The notes under the pieces are model-generated. The model did no database searches. It was not told the origin of the DNA and saw only the letters and a list, made by a program, of their open reading frames with translations. Position numbers and translations under genes: made by a program. Below are positions 22,901 through 37,196 of a stretch of 64,000 nucleotides of DNA, piece by piece (positions within the stretch are counted from its first letter, which is position 1; every line of letters begins with the position of its first letter). Where the stretch lies: the NCBI GenBank assembly GCA_029224185.1, contig CM055205.1, positions 16,838,942 to 16,902,941 on the forward strand. Direction: 5' to 3'. This DNA comes from Karalla daura. Its lineage: Eukaryota; Chordata; Actinopteri; Chaetodontiformes; Leiognathidae.

Positions 22901-25900
22901 CTTGGAGTCTAGTCAGTTAAAAAGGAACATAAACTGCAAAAGCACACCTAACATAAAAAATGCTGTAAAATAAAATAGTCCATAGTGCTGAAGAAGAACA
23001 GTGCGAGTAGCATGTATCATGTATCAAGGTTTGCTTTTTTAGAGTATAAGGTGAAAAAGATTACAGAAAATCCAAGGTACCAAATTCATTCATGTTAAGA
23101 GCCATTTAGTCTGATAACTCAATTGTAGCTTTTGCTCTATTAAAACTATAAACTGCAAATGTCTTAACATAAAAACCACTAATCAGCTTCTGGAAACTTA
23201 AAACGCCTCTGACAGAAAGCGCAGGTTTCAAACACGAGCAGTGGAAGAAGCCAAACGCCATTTGCTGCCTGCTCCGGAGGCTGTTTCGCAGCCCAGGCTG
23301 GTTCAAAGTGAAACCAGTAGTGGGTCCATAATGAAAAGTGAAGTTTGCTCTGTGTGGGCGCTCAGGCTTGTAGTGATCTCTTTCTCTCTGGCTGACTCTC
23401 AAAGTGGAGCAGAATGAATTGTTTGTGAATAGAATCAACTGAATGACCCAGAAACAAAGCCCGGAGACAGAGGCCAGACTGAGCCAGGCCAGATGAGATT
23501 GTGCCGACCCGCGGCACCGCGGCTACGGTCTTTGGGCTGAAGAGGTGAAGCCAATCACGGCCTGTTACAGACAGGAAGGACGTGGGTGCGTTTATCCCCC
23601 AAACCCACTGTGCCGGCGGACGCTCTCGGGGATCTGAAGAGGTTGTCTGGCACAGAAGCTGGCAGGATCTCGACAAAATGACATTTCAGTCACCCGCGCA
23701 GCTGCTACTCTTTTTATATGCTAACAGTGGCTTGGAGCTGAATCGCAAATCAGTGCAACGCTGAAAATAACTCAACAGTTCAGGAGCAAATGTGTGGATG
23801 GGTGGATATTTTTCACCGTGCTGGTCAGCGTCCTCCATCTGTCTTCTCTCCCCCAAATCAGACACACACACACGCAAGTATATGCATCCCTCTATCCATC
23901 AATTACCATAAGCATGCACACATTTTCATGCATCCTGGGACAGAGATGCAAAAGCAGCCCTGCATGCATTGCTGATTCGCACCCACACTGCTTTGGGAAG
24001 GCGAGCGAGCCTCGCAGATCTACACAGAGTGTCAAACGAGTCCATCCTCTGCTCTGTAAATTAGAAAAAAAAAAGAGGTGAGAACGAGTGTGTGAATGTG
24101 TGAGGAGAGGGCGCCTGAGGACCTCGGAGAGAGACGATCTCCATCAGTGGGGGGACAGATCCTTGTTACACGCTTACAAAAGCACTAATTAGAATATCTT
24201 TGAAGGGTAGAGAGAGACAGAGGCACATCGCCCGCAGTGGAGGATGTTTTTGGACGGTCGCCTGTAGGAAGCGTTCGCTGCTCAGTGAGATTAAACTCAG
24301 GAGAGAGAGAGAGCCGACGTGATCAGATGATCTCTCTCTTCCCTCTTGTTTATTCTGTCCCAAAGCTCTTTAGAACAACGGCTGAGCCCTTGTCTGCTTC
24401 CAAGGACTGATTTAATAAAGATGACGGTCTGTGGAGGGGGACCATTAACAAGTGAACACTCGCGTCGTTAAACTAATGCGAGCCTCCGAAAGTGATGAAA
24501 ACTTAAAGAGTACTGACACTGACAGAGGCAGCGATTACGTGAATTCTCTTTGTTGTCCGATCCTCGTTCCATGGAAGCTGCAGTGTCAGACAAAACGTCA
24601 TCAGACTTGTTGATCTCGGTAAGTTTTTGCTCGTCATGAATTAGGTATACCGGCAGCATATTCCAGGACAGCAGACAAAAGACCGGGTACGCTGAGGAGC
24701 AGGATTAAAGTGAGAAACTTCTTTCATTCCTCAAAGTAGGACACGGAACCCTCTGATCATCATTAAAAAGAACTTTCTGTGTGACAAATCTCAACGGGAG
24801 AGATGGGTCTTGAGCGGAATCACGTCTTTTTAGGCTCAGTTTCGTTTTTAACACCCGCATTGTCCTCACTTACACCTGATGCTGCCATTCGATACCAATG
24901 AATGATGTCGGACCTCTGAAGAGTTAATTAAGCAGCTCCAAGAAGTCTCAGACATTAGGCTCACACTATATTCAGAGAAAGCCTCTGCCAAATTAAAATT
25001 TAAGTGCTTCCTTTTACATCCTGCTGCAGCAATCCTACAGTTTACACAAAGCTGGTTTTCAGTGTCAGAACGGGTGCTGCAGCTTTCAGAAGAATGACAG
25101 CGCTCGCTTATGTAAGCCGACTAGGTATTTCACTCTGGGCCTCACATGGTTTAAATGTTTCTGTTTCAAGTGCTGAAATAAGTAGGGCATGTATCTGTTA
25201 GCCTGACACATCCATGAGTCATTAATAAACCCGCTGTTTAAGGCGCAGGTGATCTCAGGTGACAGGCACAACACTGAGAAGGCTGCTTCCCTTAGGAGGG
25301 TTTTAAAGTATGTCATTAAATAGATTTGTTTTTCAACACCAGGGAGGCTCAGCAAGAGGCTCTGGGATGGAGACGCCTTCCTGTGAAGAGGTTATGTTGT
25401 TACTTATGTTGTTTTCTTCTACTTCCCACAAAGGCCACTTTATTGAGACTAGTGAGACTGAGTTGTGTCCTGCAATAAATTAGGACCAAAATCAGGATGC
25501 ATCCCTTGCCTTAATGATTGATATAGGGTAAGAAGCAGGGTTACATACTGACATGAACATGCAAGTAATTCAGATTCAGTGGAAAATATATCGAGACTTT
25601 CAAGTGAATCGTTCCTCTTAAACTCGGTTCTAGTGCTTATTTTAACTGTCGGCTGTGTTTGTGTTGTGAGCTCAGCTGCACGGGTTCGGTGCAACTGGGG
25701 TTAAAGACAACACTGTTGCGTAAGCGCAGCCTGGTGATATACATGTAATGATCCATTACTAATAAGACTCGGCATCCAGAGGAACCGTTGTCAAGGTCCT
25801 TCCAGGCTCCCTGGCATTAGCGTGTTCATTAAAGAAAAAAAAAAGTCTTGGCGTGACTCTTATCCGACTGAGAATAAGCTGCCTGGTTGTAGAATGAATA

Positions 25901-26280
25901 AAACGCAATAAAACTGCATGGTGGTGGTGTTGGTGGCGCATAACTAACGCCAGAAACATACAAGCAGGCGCACCGAGGCAGCAGTGCGTGCTCGGCTTCC
26001 CCTCTTACGTGCTCATTAGTGGGCTTGTCTGTCCATATGTCAGCGGTGGAGACAAGCAGAATTGACTGCATGACTAACTATCAAAGTGAAGCCACGGAAC
26101 AAGTTATCCAGACTCTCTGTGGGGCTCTTAATTCACCCTGACATCCTATCAAAAGTTAACTGTGCTCAAACTTCACAGACTGCCCTCTCCAACCCCCGGG
26201 GGCCAGATCGGCTGTGATTGGTCGGTCCCGTGTCAAGCAGGCGCAGATGTGCGCCGCTTTCCGAATCGCACGACTTTGGG

Positions 26281-26460
26281 CTGCTGAGAGCGACAGCAGA
26301 GAGACGGAGGGGTGAGAGGGATGGAGAGAGAGAGAGAGAGAGAGGGAGGAGGAAAAATAAGTTGCGTTGAGAGAGAAAGAGAGGGGGAGAGAGAGAAAGA
26401 AAGTGAGAATAAGAACGACAGACAAAATGAGTCAGAGAGACGGAGCCAGGAAGAAAAAAG
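26281..26460. repeat. Purine-rich (GA)n block
   Basis: About 180 bases that are mostly A and G, with a clean GA run at 26,323-26,345. It lies in samd12 intron 1. Long purine tracts can adopt triplex structure. Confidence 0.8.
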
Positions 26461-29400
26461 ACAGAGTGAAATGACCCACTTTACAGCACAAACACACACA
26501 CACAAGCTAAATATAACTACGCTTCACTTTGGCTCGCTGAGAAGCTCGAATCTCAGGAATAAAAGCCTGTTAATGTGCTCCGTTTTCAAAGGCAGACAGA
26601 GTAGGGGACGACAAAAATAGATTGTTTTAATTCGAAGCCGAGTAACTATTTATTAATATTTGATGAGCGACACAAACTTCTGGCCTTTGGCGTCAGAGGC
26701 GGTATCGACGGCAGACGAAGCGGAAAGTCGCTCGATGGGAAGGCGGCGTGAACCGTTCACCTTGTCCCTGCTGCACAGACTTTAACTTCACCTGGCCCGG
26801 CAGCCACAGACAGGGGTCAGCAGTGGTCACGTACTACAGCATCAGCTCAGAGACACAATACAACTGCACTTCTGTGTCCCCCATATGAAACATGATGGCT
26901 TACTATCCTGTTTTCCTCTGCGTCTTTGACCCCTTTGCTTCCCCCGATTGCGACTTACTTACTGAGTCTTTGCAACTATTCTGGATGGCTAGTAGCATTC
27001 AAGTGTGAAGACTCTTCTTCAATGTCCCACTGGGTGTGGATCAAAATCAACTTTCTGCAGATTATGACAGTAACTATTCTCCGAGGACATCACCACCCCC
27101 AACTGCAATGCTGTTTTCATTTATTTTTCTCATGTTTCCTCACGTTCATACTGCTATGAACTGTAGTTAATCTTTCAAGTCAACTCTGGTGTATCCTGCG
27201 GCCGAGGAAGACTCTGAAAGTCAGCAGAAAGTCCACTTGAGGCCCCTCCCTGGATATTTTTAACTAAAGGGCACTCACGGACCTCCTGGGAACTTTCTGG
27301 GAATTTAGGATTCTGACTTTATTTTCCGATCGTGCCATTCAGGCATCCTGTTCCTGCCTGCTCTGTCTTCTCGTGACCTTTTCGGTGTCTTTGTGGACTT
27401 TCTCCCAGCCTGCTCTGCCCTTTTTGTTCCGTCTCCATGCACTGACCGCCTGTCTGCTGCTTAATAATTTGTCTCAACCATTGGCACTTTGAACTCGGCT
27501 TTTAAGTTAAAGCCTCTGACTCATGCATTCGAGCCCTAACCCTGCAAATAAGCTCCACGCACCAACATAGACTGCACCCTTTCACAGCTTTTCCTTATTT
27601 GGTAATTAATTCTAATCTGCCTTCTGCAATTAATTCTTTCGGGTGTGCACTCGTGAATATTTTCACACTGCTGTTCCATTATGATCGTCCATCTAATTCT
27701 TACTTTAGTAACAGCTGAGCCTTCTAACGTTTTACTGTCTTGATCTTCACCTGACTTTGACTACCTCCATCTGCGACACTAAAACTTATCCTGAGTCTGC
27801 AGCTTCCATCAGTCGGTACGGCCGAGCCAAGAGAGAGGGAGTTTCGTGGTCATTAGGGACCGGAGCTGAATCAAAGCCAACTTCTCACACAGCGGGGCAG
27901 CTAAATGATGCAGATTATTCATAAAAAGGTACATTTCCGAAAGGATGCAGGCACTTTGCAGCATCATCGTGATCGGTGAACGGCCGGAGTGATATTGAAC
28001 TTGTCCCCCTGAGTTTAATCCGCCCGGCGCTCACACTTCCTGAAGGTCGGTGACGTTGCTGTGCACGGTAGATTTTGTTCTGCCCCGTTTGGTGGCAGCG
28101 ACAAGGACCCACGCTGTCAGCCAGGTTAATGTTGCAGCACTGTAGAGCAAAGCAAAAAAAAACAAAAAAAAAAAGTCCTGACTGGAGGTCGGACGCTGCG
28201 GAGTATTTGCACAAAGCAGAGCTGAGCTAAACTCCTCTGATCTTGCACTCTCATCTGCATATTCATCAGATCTGAATGTGGAAAAACTGCACACTTCGCC
28301 CGCTTTCATCACCGTGTTCGAGCCCCGGAAAGTGTGTCAAGTGCAAAACTGACGAGTGGTTTACTATTCGGGTTGACAGAGCTGTGGCACAAAGCATCCA
28401 GCCGTGCAGGTGTGTGTGTGTGTGTGCGTGGTAATAACTACAAATTTTCTGCATCTTCTCCGCTGGGCTGCACTCAACGCTCTGGGCTGGGCTTACATAT
28501 CAGTGAAACACACTCATTTAAGTTACTTTTGATTTGTACAAAAAGAAGCTTTTAAACTAGTGATCATTTTGCATTTTTTAATATATATATATATAAAAAG
28601 TTATCATGTAATCAACTAACAGCCCCCACTATACCGTGAGAACAGGCCTGTTGTTTGTGGTCTTCTCCTCTGCTGCAGTCTCCTGCCAAAGCCAGGAAAC
28701 ATATACAACAGAAGTGACAAAAGCTTACTCGTGCATTACGCTCGGCGTCAAATTTATTGCTCTGTGGTTTTCATTTGTTGCCTCGGCGTCAGCTTTCTTG
28801 GTGTTTTACTTGTGCAAGTGGAGCTGGACGAGTCCATTCCCCCAGAGTTGTGCTTAAAAACAAAGCGCCTGTCAGATTTGTCCGTCCGACTCTGCCGGCT
28901 TTACCTTCCCCCCGGATCGACAGGGTGTGGGTGCAGCGGAAACGCCTGACGTGCTCTTGACAGATTTTCCTCTCAGGTGAGAAGTCAAGGATGCAACAAC
29001 AAAGTCTGGAACGTGAAGGCTCGCGTTGCCAGAGGACGACTCCCTGCCCACTGACTGCCTTCCCTCTATTTTTATTTTCTATTTTTATTTTCTGCTTAGC
29101 TCTCATTCTATATTCCACGCCGCAGCACTTTAAACGCCATGCATCAAAGATTGCTGGCGGTCCACCCAAGGGATGATTACACAACGCTGCTCTCCCTTGA
29201 CATTTCCCGCATCTCCTGTCATCTTAATCCCATTTCCTGCCGAGTTAAGGTTGGGACGACACGCCCCTTACCACAGCGACTCCCGATTAACTCAATGGAA
29301 GGTGTAATCCTATTCCACCACCTCTAATAAACACGTTTATTCAACTAATTCTATTCCTGGGCATCGTCCCGGGGACGGATTTGAGACGTGTTTTCTGAAT

Positions 29401-32400
29401 GGCTGCACAAGGGAGGAGGAACCAAGTGAACAACCTCAGCCACAGGGGTAAACAATGCTGTGGCTCAACCCCGGTCCAGACCTCATTTTCATATGTCTGC
29501 GTGCGTGAGTATACATTTACATTATACTCATGCATCCGTCACTTGTTTACCTTCACACTTTTGGTTTTTCACCTACAGAAGAGAAAACGAGTCACCTACT
29601 GTAAAGGAATAACAGTGAGGTAACAGCTGTTATGAAATGGCACTTAAAACAAATAAAGTTGAAATAAAGTTGAAGTTGAATAAATGGCCGTGCACACACA
29701 ATGACCTGAAGTGGTGCTCATGTGTGATTGAGAGGCCTAAACGTGAAGGAAAATGTTTGCTTTGGGCGGGCAAGGCCCTCACCCACTATATTCCCCGTTG
29801 GATTTGTTTCATCTGCTTCCAAGTTCAGGAGAAAGTACACAAAATATCACCCAAAACAAAACAGCAACGAAGTCAAAGAAAACACAAGGCAGAGATGTGA
29901 ATGCGGGTATGTTGCAGGTTATGGTTCTTTGGAGGAACTGAAAAGTCATTACAGCAGCAATAATTTGCTCCTCTGCCCCTACGTTTCCACAGCAAACAGC
30001 AGAAATAACATAAAGCTACGCCGAGGCTGTCTGCCTGCACTGTGGGATCATTTGATCGCACCATCGAGGGCACTGCCAGACAGAGGAAAATGAAACCCGC
30101 TTCAACATCCAACTTCTTAACTATCACCATATTTAAAACAAATTATTACCCTCTCTATCCTCTCTTATTGGCAAAACTTTCACTGTGGCTTTCCAAAGCA
30201 GTTAAAACACTCTGTTCCTGGTATATCTGAGTCCACATTAGATATGTTTGAGGAATTAAGAAGTCACGTCAGAACTCTGACGTGATGGACTCGAGCTATG
30301 TTTTCCCAAACCAGATCAAGGCAAAATTTCACTCAGTTTTGATCCAAACTGGCGTTTTTGGAACATCACGTTGGACTCTGCCTTTGTGCTTTGTATCACT
30401 GTAATGATGTGATGTAGTGTAGCGCAAAGAAGGTACGAAATGTCCTGCGCAACATGATGTAACAATCCCCGGGACTCATGTCTCTTGTCTCTTATCTCCT
30501 GCAGGTAGAAGAGATGAGTGTCAGGTAAAGTGCCCGGAGGTATTCGTTTTCACAGATGAAAAAGAAAAAAAAAAAAGAGTAGGTCACGCAGTAGAGCTGT
30601 GCTCCTGAGTCGAGCGGCGCTGCAGAATTCGAACTAAAAGCTGCTTTTATTAATTTTCGCCCTATATATGGAAAATGATTAAATCGCTGCCTAGAGTGTA
30701 AATCAAACTGCTCAGCAGCTTCGAGCACTATCAGCACGGAGCTTTGCAGAAATCTGAGGTCTTCTTTTTTTCTTCCTTTCTTTGTCTTGCTCAAAGCGTC
30801 CTCAAAATGGGAGGGAAGCGCTCTCCAAAGTACCAGCGTCTCAAAAGAGCTTATTGTCTTCTCATGTGTTATAAATTATTAAATAGTTGACCTATATTCT
30901 CCGTCTCCGAGGGGTTGGTGGAGCACTGGAACAGCAAACAGTGACACTGCAGAGTTGTTGTCATTTCAACAAACGTCACATCTTAAATGAGGAGCGCTTG
31001 TGCTGCAGCCGGCACCATTTATCCATGGGCGCAGCTTTGCCTCCACCACGGGAAAGAGAAAAAAAACAAAAAGAAAACAAAAACAACTTTAATTAGATCC
31101 AACGTGTCTACTATGGCAGGTTCAGAAAGAGAGATCTGCCTGTGCTGAATTAGGCAAAATGTTCAGCGTTACATCCCCGAAGTGAGCAACAAAAACAAAA
31201 ACGAGTTCTGACTGTCAAAAAAGGAGAATGAAAATTCTAGTGACTGCAACTGTTGCAGGTCTGTACAATGTTAAACAACCGTTGTTTTGCTTTGGGTGAG
31301 CATGAACGAATTTGCCAAAGGTCAAGACTGGCAAAGACATGGTCCAAAAATCACATTCTCCGTTATATCCCTTTAACTCTATACCGTATAATAGAACGTC
31401 ACATCTTAACGTTCAATAATAAGCCCATAATAGAAATAAAGACATGATGGAGGTCCAAAGAAGTCCAGTATCATAAAAACACTTCAATAGCTTGACAAAA
31501 ACATCCTTAGACATGATCTAAAGCTTATCAGAAAAGCTTTTATCCTTCTCTGATCTAAAAATAATCCTTAGCATATTGTAGACAATGAGACGTTTGAGAA
31601 TTTAGTTAGATTTCGAGATGTGGCACACTTCTCTTGCCTTCCAGCTAGATAGAGCTACTATACCAGTGGATAATAACACGCTGAATAAGAGCAGCTCACA
31701 GATATAAGGTCACTGACCTGTAATATTTCCTGCCGCGGCGTGCAGGGAACAAATCGTCTCTCAGGTTTAAACTCTGAAGGCAGTGAAAGGTCCTGAGCAA
31801 GCCTCGATGTGGGCGTCAGTGTTTCCCGACTATATTATCTTACATGCGATTGAGATGTAAAACGATGACTAGATCGTCCCGTGCCACTCTCCCTTGTGCT
31901 CTGTCATCTCTGACTGAAGGACGGAGGCAGAGAGATTACATTTTTTTTGGGACTGAGTGACTCAAAATCTCACCGCTAATACTTTCTCCAGCATTTTCAA
32001 CCCTGGCTTAAGGTGCTGTTCCACTTCAATGTACTTTATTCAGTGAAGTCCCAGCACTGAACCCTGTATGTCTATAACTCTGATTTCCCCGATTAGGCGA
32101 AGTGCCATCATCTGTCCTCGCGGAGGAAGTATCATTAAACTGAGCTGCAGCCACAGTGAGGGGCAGTATCGGATGTTTTGTCTGCTTTTGTGAAACCTGA
32201 CCTGACCTTGAGCGTTCAGGGGTGCAGGACTTCTTCCCCATTCTGTCAGACATATTAGTTATAGCAGCTCCAGTGGACAGAGACGTGATTTATATCATTC
32301 ATCAGGACTGTGCAGCGGGTCGTCCTGTAGCAGCTCGGGCTGCTTTGAAGCTGTGTGTCAGGCTGCGCATTTATGTTTCTGCAGTAAAAAAAAAAAAAAG

Positions 32401-33419
32401 AAAAAGAAAAAATAATTCTTCTGCTAAAGTGGAAGAAGAGTGCGGTTTGTTTTTATCAAGCAGAGATGCTTCTGAGAGGTGATAGTTTCACAAGATACGA
32501 TGATGGAAATTTTGCTGCTGTTCTCCCCAATATGTGAAATTGTCAGATGGAAATGATAAAAATGAAATTTCACAGTTGTGGAGGAAGATAAAATCGACAC
32601 CCCCCCCCCCCCCCCCAACTGCTACATCTAACAAAGAGACACTAATGAAACATTCATCCGTGTGAGGATGGATGAGAAAAGATAAGAAAGGAGTGAAGAC
32701 ACGCATGCACAAAACTGGATAAACCACTGAGCTCTGGAACAAAACGTGCATCTGCTATGACAGCCGTCTTGCTCTACAGCGATCTGAAAGACAAACTCTC
32801 CAGAGATGCATGAATGGAAACTATACAGCAGTATATACTGGGAGAAAGGCCATACTATAGCTACTGCTGCTCCTCAGCTCTCTGTGTGTCATTTCAGACA
32901 TGTTTCACGCTTTGAAGGCAGGTGGCAATATCCTGGCACCTGCGGGTCAGCTGTCAGCACAATGAGGAAGGTGAACGATCAAACCGAGACATTTCCTGAG
33001 AGTATGGAGCGAGGAACAAAGGAGATGTTATTGAGGAAAGGGGTGAAGCTTGCGGATGGGCCCCGGGTTGATGATTTCTGTGAGTTATTGCCTGGTGGGG
33101 GAGGAACGATTGCCACGATCAGAGCTCAGAGCCAGAATAAACAGCACTGAAATCTGTGAAATACTACTGTATGGGAAAAAAAGGGAGAAAGGAGGTTGAA
33201 GGCTCACATGCATCTATTTTGGGGGCCTAAACATGAGAATACAGGAGATATCATGAAGCAGCAATAACTCAGCGTGCAGCTCTGCCTGCTGTTAAATCCC
33301 AGCCAGTGATGTCAGTGTCCAAGCACAGCTCATCTGTTCATTCATCATACACAATGGTATCTATCTCTATTACACCCTGGACACATCATTAGAGAGCACA
33401 CCTTTAGAGAGCAATTTAG

Positions 33420-33545
33420 AGACTCGATTTAAACTCAGTTTATGCAAAAACCAGGAGAACATGAAAACTCATCACAGAAATGTCCTTCTGGTCCAACTGG
33501 GATTTGAACCAGAGACCATCTTGCAGCTACTCACCCTCAGAGTAC
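33420..33545 (-). mobile_element. tRNA-like SINE remnant
   Basis: The minus strand contains GGTCTCTGGTTCAAATCCCA, a good RNA polymerase III B-box. It is followed by TGTGATGAGTTTTCATGTTC and TCCTGG, as in a common teleost interspersed repeat. There is no complete tRNA cloverleaf, so this is a repeat fragment and not a tRNA gene. Confidence 0.5.
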
Positions 33546-34409
33546 ACAACAAGCATTAGAATATGTGATAAATCCAATAAATCCACACAGAGACAAAGCC
33601 GACAAAGCCAAACAGCAGCTCCACATGTGGGCAGCAAGCAGGAAAACCTGCTGTAATGTCAGTAAGCGATGAATAACCTGATCGGGGGCAGGTATGCAGG
33701 AGTGCCACGGGCTCATACCTGTCATACCTGCATGGGCAAACACACACACACACTGGACCACAGATATGACGGTCTGGAGCTTTCTGAGACAGCCCATTCC
33801 CCCGGACACCCAAACCTACCTCTCATCGGATTCTGGATCCACAAGATGCCTCCGATCAGGTGTGGAGATTGGCCCAGCATCCCGAGTTCGTCACCTCTTA
33901 AAAGCACCCTCAGTCAAACACCCCGGTGCACATGTCACACCACCTGCTGCAGGATGAGCGCCCTATAACACTATAATAAATCTAACAAGAAGACTCTGCC
34001 CCTACAACATCATCCAAGGGGACACACAGCGAGGAAGGTTATGCAAGAGAAGTGGACGCTCCAGACCTGTTACCCAGCCGGGGTTGCGTCCAATCCCAGA
34101 GCTCGCACAGAGACACACACACAGAGACACACACACACCCTCAGAGCAGTAATGTACACACAGAAAGAGCCTGCGCGTTAACACGCGTCTTCATGTGAGA
34201 TCATGCGAGCAGACAGTGAATGGCACCGAGATGACCACGTAATGCGGCTGCATCAGCACCCAATCACCGGCTCCCTCTCTCAGCTGATCCATGCACGGCT
34301 CCGTGGCAGCCTGCAACTCCGCGAAACGAGGTGAAACAAAGGCGGAGAACAAGGTGCAGGACACCTTGCAGAGAGGTGTGAGACAGAGATGGAGACTGAG
34401 GTCTCTTAC

Positions 34410-34422
34410 CTTCGACAGCCAT
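34410..34422 (-). CDS. samd12: samd12 coding exon 1 (start codon, 13 coding nt)
   Basis: This exon holds the start codon and only 13 coding bases of samd12. Read on the minus strand, ATG GCT GTC GAA G is followed at once by a strong donor, GTAAGAG. Joined to exon 2 it gives MAVEAVHC, against MAVEALHC at the start of human SAMD12 as I remember it. The donor phase (one base left over) matches the exon 2 acceptor exactly. The start context is good (ACC before ATG, G after). A ZNF143-type promoter motif lies about 150 bases upstream. The exon is too short to find by coding statistics. The call rests on the human N-terminus, the phase match and the donor. SAMD12 is a small SAM-domain protein; intronic pentamer expansions in the human gene cause familial adult myoclonic epilepsy 1. 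Confidence 0.87.
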
Positions 34423-37196
34423 GGTGCTACTCCGCATCTACGAGCATCACTCAGAAGGAGAGAATAAGGGGAGGAAAGTCAGAGCCCTCTCATGGTACCT
34501 TGTTCAGCGTGTGTTATCATCACTTTGCTGCGGGGGAGCATGAGCGCACGGCACAGCTGCTGCTACCACCGCAAAGCATCCTGGGAGACGTAGTTCTAAG
34601 CACTTTTAGGGCAAGGGCAGGTTCCGTCGGTTTTTTTTGGGGGGGGGGGGAGCCAACCTAGCATCATGTCAAAGCATGAAATACTCTCGTCGTTGACTGT
34701 GTCAGTGTCACTCTTGGCTCTCTCATGTATGAAAAATACAGCCTTGTATGAGAGCAGACTGGGTTCACTTCTCTCATAGTCCTGCGTCCAAGTGAGGTGA
34801 CTCAAGCTTCACCGTGGACATGGTGGACGTTTCTCTCATGTCTAATGTAAAGATCAATACTTTGAGGTGGTTTCTGCATTAAAATGCATTGGATATGCTC
34901 AGTGAATTAATACATAGTCACTACCCCATGAAGATCATTCTGATATTTCAGCCTGCTCCAAGCTGAGTTGATGTCAGATTCAGACTCAGATGTTCTCAGA
35001 CCCCTTGGCTTTTGGGTTGAGCTCCTTGGTAGAGGCAGGAGTGTCAACTCTCAGGAGTTGATCCATACATTTGCTGTCAAAAGGATAAAACCAAAACGTG
35101 AAATAAACCAATTTACAAATGGTCATTTGCTGGTCATATTTTAATGGATGCTTTGCATGCTTAAGAGACTAACAAATGTTTCACAATACCATTTATTTGT
35201 GAATTTAGTACTGTTTTAATGGTCTGTTGTTCAACAATGTCCTACTGAGTTCTCACCCTCATTCTACAGTTGTCATACAGTATAGATACCTTTAGAGTTT
35301 TAAAAATATGACAGTATAACAAAGAAAGTGATTTTCCCCTTCACCGCGACTGTACCACCTCTGCCTGCTCCATCTATTCGATACACATCAAAGCCATCAG
35401 TGCTGAGCCTGTGAGAATCCTCCTGGATCTGCTGCTGCAGAGTTACCCAGCTGAATCAAGCTCCAGAAGTTGTTGCAGAACCGAGTGGAGGCAGAGTAAC
35501 TGGCACAGGGTCAGCAGCCTTTGATGGCCTGCAAGTCTGGCTCCTTACTGGATTATAGTTCAAATAAAGGTCAAACTAAAATGACAACAGTCTGATTTCA
35601 GTTTAATCCCGCGCTCTGCTGGTACAAGCATTGAAACAACATCTTATTTATAGAGTGACAGCATGCATACCACAGTTATCAGGTCTTCAAAGTGACAGTG
35701 AAAAGACTAAATCCTCTTTGGTATGCTAATTAAGCAGAGCCGGTGCAGACGCAACACACCTACCCCCTGAAGAAAAGAGACACAGTAGCTTGTGCCGCGC
35801 ATTGTCACTTATTCAATGTGTAAATTGACCGTGCACCTTTCCCTCCTCCTTGTTAAATAAAGACCTCTAAACGCCGGTATGAGGTCATCATATGAAAGTC
35901 AACGTGAGTGCACGAAGGAAGCACAGTTACTTAACAAGGATGTGCAACACAGTAGCTGTAAATAGACCTGCAAACACAACACAAAGTGTCACACAGAGCC
36001 CAGCCCGCTTATCTGTCAGCGTGCTATTTGATTGTGGCATTTTCACTGCTGATACCATGAGGTATGAGGAAGTTTGTCTGCTCACGCGTCCACTCGCCTA
36101 GGTGTGTCTGTTTTTGTGTCTGTGGGTTAATAAATGTCTGCTCAGCCGGTTTGAGGGGTTTCCTTGGCACCCTCTTCATCTACCTGCCTGTCAAGAATGA
36201 GTTTCTGAAGGAGAAACTGTCATGAGTTACAAGTTCCTGGTCACTAAAAATAGATATACAAGAAAGCAACACAATGAGGGGAAATGAAATGGAAATGTTA
36301 TGGGGATGGGGATGAGTGGCAAGTGTAGAGAGTCAATAAAACATCAGTGCAGCTGGCATTGATTTTTCATGATTCCACAAAGTCCAACAAACTCTAATGA
36401 AATTCAGTTAGTGGATGTGAAAAATGGAGCTTTCCTCTCCCGCCTGCAGACAGTCTTAGTCTCCCTTGCTGTATCCGGCCGCATGGTTTGAAAGTGCTGT
36501 GGTCTGCTCTATGGCTCTGCATTCTGCCTGCAGCGTAATGAATGCTGAGCTGCAGGTCCTCAGGCAATGAAACCCAATCTGTGTTTGAGTCACCGTTCGA
36601 CACAACACTGCAAAAGTCGCTGCTGGTAATCCGGTACATTAACACATAATCAAGTATTCCATTAAAATTAATATACGCCATAAAAAGTGCAAAAGAGACA
36701 CATGTGAGGATGTGCTAGAAACTCTGAAGCAGCTAAAAGCTTGAGCGTTATCTCTCTGAGGCTCCTTGCACATTTCTCAAAACATGTGCATGATAATCCA
36801 CTCCGACACAAAAGCATCTTCAAGTATATGCAGAAATAGCAGCAATATATTCAGTGGATAATCCTCCCCAACTCCTCCACCGTCCTCGTCGACTCCCGGT
36901 CCCTTTGAGACTGCTTTGCAGGTGTCCACTGTACAGACCTGGGTCACATTGTGTTTCAGTCCTCTGCTTGATAATGGCCAAGGTTATTTCACAAAGTCCT
37001 TGTAAGAGAATATCCAGTAATGATGTGTAATATTAATAAATACCTAGGTTGATAGTGCCAATAGTGATACGACTCTGATATGATTCCAATCCTTTGTATA
37101 AAGCTCAATTCCAAGTCCAAGAAGACAATTCACTGTTTGTTATTTTCAATCAGAAAGAAAAGCTGAAAGGTTGCTGTGCTTTTCATTATATTGCTG
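34423..37196. other. Spacer between samd12 promoter and abra 3' end
   Basis: The right side of samd12 (5' flank, about 34,423-34,620) carries the ZNF143-type motif, then a T8 run followed by a G run at about 34,632-34,651. The rest is moderately AT-rich single-copy-looking sequence with no exon, RNA gene or clear repeat that I can support. The ORFs here (for example 36,394-36,681 minus) resemble no known protein. Confidence 0.6.
34576..34594 (-). promoter_or_regulatory. ZNF143/Staf-type motif in samd12 promoter
   Basis: The minus strand reads ACTACGTCTCCCAGGATGC, very close to the vertebrate ZNF143 site ACTACAATTCCCAGAATGC. It lies about 154 bases upstream of the samd12 start codon, on the same strand. 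ZNF143 sites typically sit close to TATA-less promoters, and no TATA box is visible here. This supports transcription of samd12 starting between about 34,430 and 34,570. Confidence 0.6.

Larger units (their letters stand above)
18220..34409 (-). other. samd12: samd12 intron 1
   Basis: This 16.2-kb first intron separates the 13-nt coding start exon from exon 2. It contains CTCF-type motifs at 18,529 and 19,779, and an imperfect palindrome at 22,846-22,900. Purine-rich blocks occur at about 22,200-22,260, 22,410-22,565 and 26,281-26,460. There is a short AT run near 28,580, a poly-C run at about 32,599-32,616, and a tRNA-like SINE remnant near 33,420-33,545. Scattered ORFs under about 160 codons have no recognisable protein content and no conserved splice structure. 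None is annotated as a gene. Confidence 0.82.

Noticed and set aside
30659..30670. SRF CArG box (CCCTATATATGG)
   Set aside because: There are seven A/T bases between CC and GG instead of six, and it lies in samd12 intron 1, far from abra.
33470..33520. Possible tRNA gene on the minus strand
   Set aside because: It has a good B-box but no A-box, acceptor stem or anticodon arm at the right spacing. It is treated as a SINE remnant.
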